Shown piece by piece: positions 6,812-15,300 of a stretch of DNA of 24,291 bases (position 1 is its first letter; the number at the start of each line of letters is the position of its first letter). This DNA is from CAZADA01 sp964524065 (lineage in GTDB: Bacteria > Pseudomonadota > Alphaproteobacteria > Caulobacterales > Maricaulaceae). The notes under the pieces were generated by a model. The model worked only from the letters and a program-made list of their open reading frames with translations, did no database searches and had not been told where the DNA came from. The stretch is taken from assembly GCA_964524065.1 (NCBI GenBank), contig CAZGCB010000030.1, positions 1 through 24,291 on the forward strand, given 5' to 3'. A program made the translations under genes and the position numbers.

Positions 6812-7714
6812 ATGGCGGTGACGGTGAGCGTTGCGAACCTCAAGGGCGGTGTGGGCAAATCCACCACCTGCATGATGTTGGCGGACGGTCTGGCGTCGCT
6901 GGGACGCAAAGTGTTGGTGCTCGATCTCGACCCTCAGGGCAGCATGTCTTTCATGCTGCGCGGCGGCGACGAGATGGAGGATATCGAGCGCGGCGTGTCG
7001 CCCAATCTCGGCGATGTGTTATTTACCGGCGATCTCAACCGGGCGACGCCGTTTTTGTCGGCGATCATCACCAACGCCTCGCTGGTCACCGAAATCGAGG
7101 ATTATGGCGGGCAGGTGGATTTGATCCCCGCGTCGCCGCGCATGCGTTTTGACGAGCTGCGCTTTGAAGCCGCCGCCCAGGCCTTGAGCAAGGATCCGGC
7201 GCGCGCGGGTGAGGATGTCGCGGCGCGCTTGCGCGAATGCTTGGACCCGCTGCGGGACAAGTACGACTACATCCTGTTGGATTGTGCGCCCAATTTCGCC
7301 TCCTTGGCCCAGGGCGCGATCCTCACCAGCGACGCCATTGTGATGCCGACCATCGCCGATCCGGTGGCGGTGTACGGGTTGCGCGCCTTTGATGTGCGCG
7401 GTTTGGACGAGCATTTGGCGCTGGAGGAGACGGTGCCCCGCTTGGTGGTGATCACCAAGTACACCGTCAATCACGTCTCCATGCGCTATGCGGATCTATT
7501 GCGGGAGCTGTACCCCGTGCTCAATCCGGCCATCAAACAATCGGTGGCGCTGATGCGCGCCAGCCATGTGCCCGATCCCAGCGAAATGCGCACCATGCGC
7601 GGCAAGTACGCGGATCTCAGCCATGATGTGCGCAAGCTTTCGGGCTCGCTGGAGGCCTTCATCGACAGCCATTTGGGCAGCGTGGCGCGTGAATCATCGT
7701 CGCTCACCGGATGA
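6812..7714 (+). CDS. Orphan ParA/MinD-family ATPase, copy 2, 300 aa
   Basis: Paralogue of the gene at 5336 and about half identical by eye. It has KGGVGKST (Lys11, Lys16), DLDPQGS (Asp38, Asp40) and YILLDCAPNFASLAQGA, so its ATPase motifs are intact. Also shared are PRMRF (PPMRF in copy 1), VMPTIADP and VNHxSxR, which define this subfamily. ATG 6812 is chosen for its AAGAGGA 8 nt upstream and because it aligns exactly with copy 1. It has no DNA-binding N-terminal domain. The gene ends inside its partner gene with the same 26-nt overlap as copy 1. Two paralogues with different partners suggest either two cargos or a hetero-oligomeric system. Confidence 0.88.
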   Translation: MAVTVSVANLKGGVGKSTTCMMLADGLASLGRKVLVLDLDPQGSMSFMLRGGDEMEDIERGVSPNLGDVLFTGDLNRATPFLSAIITNASLVTEIEDYGGQVDLIPASPRMRFDELRFEAAAQALSKDPARAGEDVAARLRECLDPLRDKYDYILLDCAPNFASLAQGAILTSDAIVMPTIADPVAVYGLRAFDVRGLDEHLALEETVPRLVVITKYTVNHVSMRYADLLRELYPVLNPAIKQSVALMRASHVPDPSEMRTMRGKYADLSHDVRKLSGSLEAFIDSHLGSVARESSSLTG

Positions 7715-8042
7715 GGCGCTGAGGGCGCTGTTTGACGCGGTTCACACGGCGGCGGCCCGCGGCGGCGGGTTGGCCGACGGGCTGGCCGCCGCGGCGGCGG
7801 GCGGCGCATTGTTTCGCGGCAAGGAGGCGTTGGCGGCGCTGGATCCGGTGCTGCTCGCCGCCCAGGGGCCAGAGGTGTTCCGCGAAACGCTGTTGACCTT
7901 TGCGGCCGCGCAGCTGCGTCAGCTGGCCCTCGAACATGATTTGGCGCTGGCTCAGGAGCTGGGCGATCTGGCGGCGCCGGCCATGGTGGATTTGCTGTGG
8001 AGCCGGGCTCAACGCCGCCGCGCCGCCATCCGTGCGGGGTGA
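7689..8042 (+). CDS. Small partner protein of the ParA-like ATPase, copy 2, 117 aa
   Basis: Paralogue of the protein at 6210. The start is inferred as GTG 7689, which gives MNHRRSPDEAL aligned with MTRRMSPDEAL of copy 1 and reproduces the 26-nt overlap; no ATG is available in the right place. Upstream in-frame sequence is only the shadow of the ATPase gene. Conserved with copy 1 are SPDEAL..FD, LDPVLLAAQGPEVFR, and the C-terminal block VDLLWSRAQRRRAAIR. The middle (about residues 20-45) is Ala/Gly-rich and differs from copy 1, which could set partner specificity. It has no transmembrane segment. The function is unknown; a ParA regulator or adaptor is the likeliest role given the context. Confidence 0.75.
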   Translation: MNHRRSPDEALRALFDAVHTAAARGGGLADGLAAAAAGGALFRGKEALAALDPVLLAAQGPEVFRETLLTFAAAQLRQLALEHDLALAQELGDLAAPAMVDLLWSRAQRRRAAIRAG

Positions 8043-8082
8043 CGCGCGGTCTGCGGATGACGGCCGCACGTGGCTTTGGACG

Positions 8083-8129
8083 CGCCGCCATCAGGGGCGG
8101 CGGCCAGCCCGCTAAGGCGCTAGGGCGCC
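8083..8129. terminator. Two GC-rich stem-loops between convergent transcription units
   Basis: CGCCGCC (8083-8089) pairs with GGCGGCG (8096-8102) across a 6-base loop. GGCGC (8116-8120) pairs with GCGCC (8125-8129) across TAGG. They lie in the 123-bp gap between the 3' ends of the small partner gene and bcsC, where a bidirectional terminator is expected. Neither has a run of T, so intrinsic termination is uncertain. Confidence 0.4.
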
Positions 8130-8165
8130 GTTCGAGCCAGGCAGATCCTGTCAGCCGTCGGCGTC

Positions 8166-11100
8166 CTACAAAGCGCCGTAATGGTATTTCAGGCCGAAGC
8201 GGCCGGTGATCTGCGTCCAATCGGCGGACCGATCCAACAGAGCATGCGCGGTGAAGGACACGGCGGGCGTCAGTTTGTACTCAAAATCCACGCCGGCGCG
8301 CACCGCCAAGGAAGTTTGGCGATTGGCGTCATAGGTGATGTCTTGGCGATCCTGCAGATTGTTCTCCACAGCTTCCGCGATGGCGACATCCAGCGCTTGC
8401 AGTTGCAAATCGGTCCGCCCCGGGAAGAAGTCGGCGGCGTCTTCTTGGAAGTATTGAATGCCGATGGCGCCGCCGGCTTCAATCTTCATGCGCTCGTTTT
8501 GTTGTGTGAAAGTGAGGGGCACCGTTGCAGACAGGAAGTTCTGTGGGCTGAAATACCCGCCATGGCCGAGACTGAAGAAGCGCTGGTTCTCCTCATACCC
8601 GAAATAGGTCAGGTTCACGCCGGTGGAGAGTTCGCCCGTATGCACCTGCAGCACGTCGAAGTTGGCGCCCATATCGGCCTGGTAGCCGATATTGTCCTCC
8701 GTGAAATGGCCTTGCACTACCGACACCGCGCCATTGAGGTAGATGCTGCTGTCCGCCCCCGCGATGCCGAGCTCGAATTGCAAGCGATTGTCCACCATGC
8801 CGCCAAACACGTCACCCGTGAGGGGATCTTCCGCGCCGGCATAGGACAGGACACTGTCGCGCACGGCGCGGCGGCTGCCCGCCACCGCGGCTGTGAACCC
8901 GCTCTCGAAGGTGTGGCGCAGCGCGATGCCGCCCACGACCGAGGCGGCCTCAAAGCCCACGGGCGTGACGCCCACATCCATGGACAGCGCGCCCAGCCGG
9001 TAAGCGGTGGAGAAGCCGACACCCCCGGCGCTTTCGACGCTCGCGACATTATCGGGCGTGCGCGCATCCGGATCGATGGTGGCCAGGAGGCCGAGCTGGC
9101 GCAATGTAAACGGGTCATCTTCAAGCGTGCCGGCGGACAAAAACACCGGTTCCGCCGTCAATTCCAACCGACCGCCGGCCGGGATGCTAAAGGTGAAGGG
9201 CGATGAAAACTCCGTCAGCTGGCTGAGCCCCTCATCGCCGGTGCGGTAGCGGAAACCGAGGCCCGCGCTGGTGTGGGCCGCATCACGCGCGCGCAGGGAC
9301 GCCAACTCCCAATCATAATCGGCATCAACGCGCGCTATGCGGCGGGGCGTCTCACGCGTTGTGGGCAGGGTGCGTCGGCCATCATTCAAGTCGCGCAAGC
9401 GCTGGCGGAACCGGTCCGGGGACAGATCCTCCTCCTGCCGGCCAGAAGGCGCGTCCGAGGCGGTGGCGTAGAGGGCGCCATCCTGCTGCGCGACGGACCA
9501 TAGCCGGGCGTCCAGTGCGTGGGGCGTCGGCGTGTCTTGGGTCCATACGGCGGAATACGGATCCGGCTCGACATACAAAAGCAGCGGAGCCGCACCGTAG
9601 GGGCGGTCGGGCTCTGTCTTGTCATGCCTGTCGTGAGCCGTGTCTGGCGTTGTCCAACCAATGGGCTGTAGGCGGGGCGCGTCGGCCGGGGTGCTCACCA
9701 TAGGAACGGCCGCAGGCTGGCCATTTTGTGTCGGCGCGCGCATGCGGAAGGGGTTCGATCCGGCGCCCACGGGATCGAAGGCCATGGGCGCATCGGCGTC
9801 CATGCCGGCATCGGGTTGGTCGGCCTCCAAACGTTTAGCCATCTCTGTGGCGTCGATGGCGGTGCGGATGTCGCCGGTGGCTTTGGCGAGATCGGCGATC
9901 AAACGGTAGACCTGCGGCTCCTCAGGGCTGTCGATCAGCGCGGCGTCGAGAATGTCCGCAGCCATGGCGAACAGGCGCATATCGATCGCCGCGCCGACCA
10001 CGCCGCGCAGCGCGTCGCGATCGCCGGGGTCCACATCCAAAGCCATGCGGTAGAAGTTGAGGCCCTCGCGCGCGGCGCCCATACGGATCTTGATTTCCGC
10101 CAGCGTGCGCAAAGCGGGGCCGTGCACGGGGTTGGAGGCGAGCACGCGGCCAACCTGATCGGCTGCGCGCGGATAGTCGCGTTGCGCCATCAAATCACGC
10201 GCGAGAGCGACCGAGTAGTTGTCATACGCCTGTGCGACGCGTTGGCGGTCGTCCGCTGGCATGGTCCGGCTCACGCGCTGGAGGCGGTCAAACACGGCCT
10301 TGGCGCCGCCGAGATCGCCGGCGGCGACCATCATGGCGGCGGTGTCCGCAAGGGCGCGCGCCTCGGCGTCCGTGCGTTGGTCGGCGGCCTGGCGCAGCAA
10401 AGCGATGGCGTTGTCGCCGGCGCCAATGTCGATGAGCTTGGCGGCCAGCAATTGCGTGTCATCGGGATGCGTCTCAAAGGGGGCGTAGAGCGCCATCAGC
10501 GCCTGGCGCGTCTCTCCCACGCCCAGGCCCTCGCGGGCGATCATGGCGCGTTCAATGTCCTGACGCAGACGCGCACGCTTCAACAGTTGCTGTGTCGGCG
10601 CCGTGCGCTGCGCGGCGGGCACGCTTTCCAGAAGGGCGAGGGCGCGGCCCCACCGCCCCTCGCCGGACTGATACATGGCTGCGGCGAGTACGAAGTCGCT
10701 ATCGCCGGAGATGTCGGCCCCGGCGAACAGGGCTTCGGCCTCGTCCTGACGCCCGGCGGCGGCGTGCAACCGTGCGGCCTCCAGACGCGCCCAGGGGTCG
10801 CCCGGGGCCAATTGCAACGCAACCGCGTACCAGCTGGAGGCGGCGGCGACATCGTGGCGCTGGGCGGCCAGCCAGCCGCGCGCTTTGGCGGCGGCGGAGC
10901 GCACATCGGGCGCGCCAAAGCGTTCGCCCTTACGGCCCTGCGGGCTTTGCAAGAACGCTTCGATACGCTCGCCGTCGCCCCCCAGCTCAAAGGCCGTCAG
11001 CAGACCGACAAAGGCGGGGCCGTTCTCGGGCGCGATCTCCAGCGCCTCGGCATAATAGCGTTGGGCGTTGGTCCAGTGCTTCATGTCCAGCGCCAGCTCG

Positions 11101-12338
11101 CCGCGCAGCAAGGACAGCTCCGCGCGCTGTTCTTCATCGGCGGGTTTGATATCGGCGAGGAGCTGGCGGGCGGTGTCGAACTCGCCAAAGGATTTGGCGC
11201 GCCGCGCATCTTGCATGTCCGCCCAGAAGGAGACGCTGTCGAGCGCCTTGATGAAGTCCGCGCGGTTTTCCGGATCGCGGCGGATGGCCTGGCGCAGCAA
11301 CTCCGCAGCCTCGGAGAATTGCTCCTGACGGCCACGGACAATCCCCAGTCCCGCCAGGGCGCCGGCATCTTGGTCGTTTTCCTCCAGCGCGGCGGTGAAG
11401 CTCTGCTCCGCGGCGGCGATGTCGCCAGCCTCCAGATGCCCGTAGCCTTCACGGCGCAGCATCGCCACCAACGCCTCGCCCTGGGGGTTGCGCACGCTCT
11501 CCAGCCGGGCCTGGATCTGCGCGTCATCCGGCCTCAAAGCGAGGTATTCCTCGAACAGCGTGGCGTCTTCGGGCCGCGCGCCGAGCCACAGCAAGCCGTC
11601 GCGCATGGCGTCGAGGGCGTCTTTGCGGATGGCGGGTTGGCCCGCCAGAGCGTGCATTTGGCGCAGGCCCGCCCGGCGGGTGTCTTCGCGATAGCTGAGC
11701 ACCGTCGCCAAAGCGAGAGCAAGATCAGCCGCTTGCGGCTCGCCACGCGCCAGGTTTTCCAATCCGCGTCGCGCTTCCAGCCAACGCGCTTCCAAGCCCG
11801 CCATGGTGAGGTAGTACTCAATGGCGAATTGGCGCGGTGCGGCGACGCCGCTAAACACGCGATCATAGACACGCACCGCCGCGTCATAGTCTCCGGCCGC
11901 GGCGAGGCGGCGCGCCTCTTCAATCTGGCGCGCATCCAAGGACGCGGCGTCGATGTCGGCTTTCAGGCGGTCCGCTTCGCTTTGAGCGCCGGGCAGGCGT
12001 TGCAAGCTCAGCAAACTGGCCCGCGCGCCGGGCAAATCGCCCCGGCGCAGGTGCACCACGCCGAGCTCATACAGCGCGTCAATGCTGTCGGGATCGCCAT
12101 CGAGCACCCGGGTAAGCGATTGCAGCGCCAGATCCAGACGGCCTTCCTGCGTCCAGAAGCGCGCTTGCTCCAGCAGCACCGCTTCGGTGCTGGCCTCTGG
12201 CGGGCGCGCGCCATCGGGCTGGGCGAAAGCGGGGCTGGTCGCCCAGACAGTGATGGCGAGGCTGAAAGCCAGGAGCGCGCCACGCGCCCGCGGGGCGGGG
12301 GCGTGCGCTGTCGTCTTGGGGGTCATGTGATGCGCCAT
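8166..12338 (-). CDS. bcsC: BcsC: cellulose synthase outer-membrane/TPR subunit, 1390 aa
   Basis: BcsC carries nascent cellulose through the periplasm and across the outer membrane. A signal peptide covers residues 1-39, with a hydrophobic core around 20-34 and an AFA|Q cleavage site. Residues about 50-830 are tandem TPR helices, for example YELGVVHLRRGDLPGA and AGLGIVRGRQEQFSEA. A Pro/Asp-rich linker follows (about 840-990). The last 390 residues have alternating beta strands and end in FGLKYHYGAL, matching the BcsC C-terminal beta-barrel. I choose ATG 12338 (AAAGGG just upstream) over an in-frame GTG at 12374 with no family homology. It starts 43 nt after the bcsAB stop, so the two are co-transcribed. 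The length is slightly above E. coli BcsC. Confidence 0.93.
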   Translation of the reverse strand: MAHHMTPKTTAHAPAPRARGALLAFSLAITVWATSPAFAQPDGARPPEASTEAVLLEQARFWTQEGRLDLALQSLTRVLDGDPDSIDALYELGVVHLRRGDLPGARASLLSLQRLPGAQSEADRLKADIDAASLDARQIEEARRLAAAGDYDAAVRVYDRVFSGVAAPRQFAIEYYLTMAGLEARWLEARRGLENLARGEPQAADLALALATVLSYREDTRRAGLRQMHALAGQPAIRKDALDAMRDGLLWLGARPEDATLFEEYLALRPDDAQIQARLESVRNPQGEALVAMLRREGYGHLEAGDIAAAEQSFTAALEENDQDAGALAGLGIVRGRQEQFSEAAELLRQAIRRDPENRADFIKALDSVSFWADMQDARRAKSFGEFDTARQLLADIKPADEEQRAELSLLRGELALDMKHWTNAQRYYAEALEIAPENGPAFVGLLTAFELGGDGERIEAFLQSPQGRKGERFGAPDVRSAAAKARGWLAAQRHDVAAASSWYAVALQLAPGDPWARLEAARLHAAAGRQDEAEALFAGADISGDSDFVLAAAMYQSGEGRWGRALALLESVPAAQRTAPTQQLLKRARLRQDIERAMIAREGLGVGETRQALMALYAPFETHPDDTQLLAAKLIDIGAGDNAIALLRQAADQRTDAEARALADTAAMMVAAGDLGGAKAVFDRLQRVSRTMPADDRQRVAQAYDNYSVALARDLMAQRDYPRAADQVGRVLASNPVHGPALRTLAEIKIRMGAAREGLNFYRMALDVDPGDRDALRGVVGAAIDMRLFAMAADILDAALIDSPEEPQVYRLIADLAKATGDIRTAIDATEMAKRLEADQPDAGMDADAPMAFDPVGAGSNPFRMRAPTQNGQPAAVPMVSTPADAPRLQPIGWTTPDTAHDRHDKTEPDRPYGAAPLLLYVEPDPYSAVWTQDTPTPHALDARLWSVAQQDGALYATASDAPSGRQEEDLSPDRFRQRLRDLNDGRRTLPTTRETPRRIARVDADYDWELASLRARDAAHTSAGLGFRYRTGDEGLSQLTEFSSPFTFSIPAGGRLELTAEPVFLSAGTLEDDPFTLRQLGLLATIDPDARTPDNVASVESAGGVGFSTAYRLGALSMDVGVTPVGFEAASVVGGIALRHTFESGFTAAVAGSRRAVRDSVLSYAGAEDPLTGDVFGGMVDNRLQFELGIAGADSSIYLNGAVSVVQGHFTEDNIGYQADMGANFDVLQVHTGELSTGVNLTYFGYEENQRFFSLGHGGYFSPQNFLSATVPLTFTQQNERMKIEAGGAIGIQYFQEDAADFFPGRTDLQLQALDVAIAEAVENNLQDRQDITYDANRQTSLAVRAGVDFEYKLTPAVSFTAHALLDRSADWTQITGRFGLKYHYGAL

Positions 12339-12381
12339 GCGTCGCCCTTTCCCGCTGCGGCCGTCGCCGGCCACGCCGCGG

Positions 12382-15300
12382 TTACGAGTCGGAGTTCAAA
12401 GTTTTCGCGAGGTTGTCGTCGTGCTCAGCAAGCTTGCGGGCCCGGCGGCGCAAAACGCCGACGCCGCCCAGCAGCATCAACGCCGTACTCGTGACCAGGG
12501 CGCCGTTGAGAACCATGACGTTCTCCGACAACCACCACTGGACATGCGTCACAGGCGGCAGACGCCCCACATGATACGGACGCGCCACGAGATAGGCCGA
12601 GATGTCGCTGTCGGTGACCGTAATCAGATCGCCTTGCACCTCGGCCGCGCGCGTCGGCGAGCGCAGCGCCCGCGACACCTCCAACAAGCCGTCGCCGGTG
12701 GAGGCCATCATCGCGACCACCGTGCGGCGCGCTTTGAGGGGCGATTCATAGCTGGTGAGGATGCTCGAAAGGGACTGCATGGGTGCGGAGATACGCGCCG
12801 GGCCGTCCAGCCGATCGCTCGCCGCGCTGGTGAACGCGCCCAGCAGCTTTTCCGGTCCGCGGCGGGTTTGGATCTCCGCGATGTCGCCGGAAAAACGTAC
12901 CGGCGCCGCGTCGGCCCAATCCGCAAAAAGCGGTTGGGAGTCAAACGTGCCGATGAGCAGGATGTCGCGATCGGCCGCGGCGCGCACATCGCCGGGAAAC
13001 AGGATTTCGACCCGCGTGCCCGGATAACCTGTTTTGGCGCCGAACAGGCCCATCAGCCCGAAAAGCGCTTCCAGATCCGCCTCACGGAAATCAGGCGACA
13101 GCACCACGGCGGTTTCGCTGAGATCCGCATACTTCGTAAACGGAAAGCCGGACTGCGCCAGAAAGGCCAGGTTTGGCATCTGCGTGAAGCGGTGAAGTTT
13201 GGAGAAATCGGCGGTGGAATCCAGGTCGATGGCCGAGCGCAGTTCCCCAGGCGGTACGCCGCAGGAGGCGTGATCGCGCACCTGCAGATCGAAGTAAAAC
13301 TGCAGCTGAGACTGCCCGTAAATCAGATAAGGCGGCAGCGCCACCTTCGCGCCGCGCCCCTGATCGCCACCCAAATTGGCCCCGGCGAAGTTGAGCCCGC
13401 GCGTGTGCGCGTTTAACGGCAGGGTTTCGACGAATTTGTCGTTGAGCAGAACGTCCAAGCGCGAGCGGCGCACATCGATCCATTGCTCGCCCGGGGCCCG
13501 ATAGCGCACCCGCAGCTCCGCTTGACGGTGGCCCCAGGGGAAAAAGTCGGGCGCGGTCAGAAAGTTGACGCCCAGAACGCCGGGGGCGACGCCGCGCCCT
13601 TCCAGCTCCTGCGCGGCGGCCAATTCTCCAAGACGCACGGGCCGATCGGTGGGCACCCAACGCGGTGCATCATAGGCGCGGCGCTGGTCCACCTGCGGCG
13701 CTCGCACGGTGGCGGACTCGCGGCTGAACACTTGCGCGCCCAAGGACAGGGCGCGGGCGGCCTCGTTCAACTCCTCATCATTGCGGCCCATCACCAACAA
13801 CAGGCGCGCGCGGCGGTTGACGGGGTTCTCCACAATCGCCAGCGATGGTCCGGCGATCCGCGGCGCGGCGAGACCGCTCACCGGCTCCTCCGGCGTCAGG
13901 AACACCACGGCGTCCGTCGCTGGGAGGCGATTGAACGACACAGGAAAGTCCGCCCCACGATAATGCGACTCCACGCCCCAATAGGACGCCGTGACCGCCG
14001 CCGCTTTGATCACGCCCGCAGAGGGGCGGCGCGAAAACACAAACGGCAGTTCCAAGGCCGTCGCGTCGCGCGGGTCAAAAAAGGGCCGCGGCAAATAGGA
14101 CAAATCCGGTGGCAAGCTTTGGCGCCCGACGGTCAAAAACAATTGCGACGTGTTGGAAATTTGCGCCCACACGACCGCATCGTCTTCACACGCCGCATCC
14201 TCGCCGGAGCGTCGGGCCGTGAGCTGGAACACCACATTGTTGTCGGGCAGAAACAGATACGGATTGACGTCAAATTCCACGACCGCTTTGGAGCCGCTTA
14301 GCGGATTGAGGATGTGCGAATGCACCGCCTCGCCGTTGAGTGAGATGGTCAGCTGACTGTTGGACGGATCCAGGTGCGGCGAATAGGCGACGCGAATCGC
14401 AAACCGCGCGGACACCACCGCTTCATCGGACCGCAGCGTGAAACCCACCCCGCGAGTGTTGGAGCTGCCTTGCAGGCGCAGCGGCTGCAGAATGCCGAAA
14501 TCATCCAGCGACAGTGTGACATTGCGGTGTTCTGTCGATGTGTGGTGACCCGCAGCACCCGCGAGCGAAAGCGAGCGTGAGCCCGGCGCTTGCGCCCGCG
14601 CCCCGTCCACAATGAGCAATGCGCTGAGGCCGGCCACCGCCAGCGTCACCGCCGCGGCGCGCAGCTGAGCCCGGCGCGAGGTGCGCAAGGTGGTCTTCAC
14701 CCAGTCCACCAAACCACCAATGGCGAGGCCCGCGTTCCTCATGGAGTCCATGAAGGAGCCCGTGCGCCATTGATCCCACGACGCCCAGGCGTTGGTGCGG
14801 CCGAGAATGACATTCGCCAACATTTGCTCTTGCTCCAAACTCTCTGCACGGATGGCCAGGCGCAGCTGATCGCCCTCGCGGCTCGCGTCTTCGACCTGTG
14901 CGTAGGCGTAATCGCGCGCGCCGGAGCGCATCTCGAGGCCGACAATCTCGTCGGCTTTGCCGGCGGGCAGCGCGCAATGCACCTCGCCCATGGAGGCGAG
15001 ACGTGTTTGCACGGGTACGGCGCGTCCGTCCGTGCAATGCAGAACGGCGTCCAAGATGGCGCCGATGGGGGTGCGCTCACCGCGGCCTGGGCGCTCCACA
15101 CCGACCGCAACCGTCACCAACAAAAACAGACAGCTGATGGCGGCCCAAAACACATTGAGCGCCGTGGTGGCGATATCATCTGTAGGCAGATTAAAGAAGG
15201 CGATGGCCGCCAGGCCGTAAATCATCGCCGCGATCATCACGGCCAAGAGGCCGATGTGCCATTTCAAAATGCTCCAATCCAAGCGCACCAGTCCGTCGGA

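Larger units (their letters stand above)
5336..8042 (+). repeat. Tandem duplication of an ATPase plus small-partner cassette
   Basis: Two paralogous two-gene units lie head to tail: 5336-6572 and 6812-8042. Both members of each pair are clearly related to the corresponding member of the other, and the overlap between ATPase and partner is exactly 26 nt in both copies. Over the P-loop region the DNA itself is almost unchanged: 32 consecutive bases (5375-5406 and 6851-6882) are identical, then after one mismatch another 13 are identical. The rest has diverged to about half-identical protein by eye. Confidence 0.9.

Noticed and set aside
9726..12494. A 922-residue plus-strand open frame opposite bcsC
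   Set aside because: It is a shadow of bcsC in GC-rich DNA: composition is His/Gly/Arg/Ala noise with no domain, while the opposite strand has a signal peptide, TPRs and a barrel.
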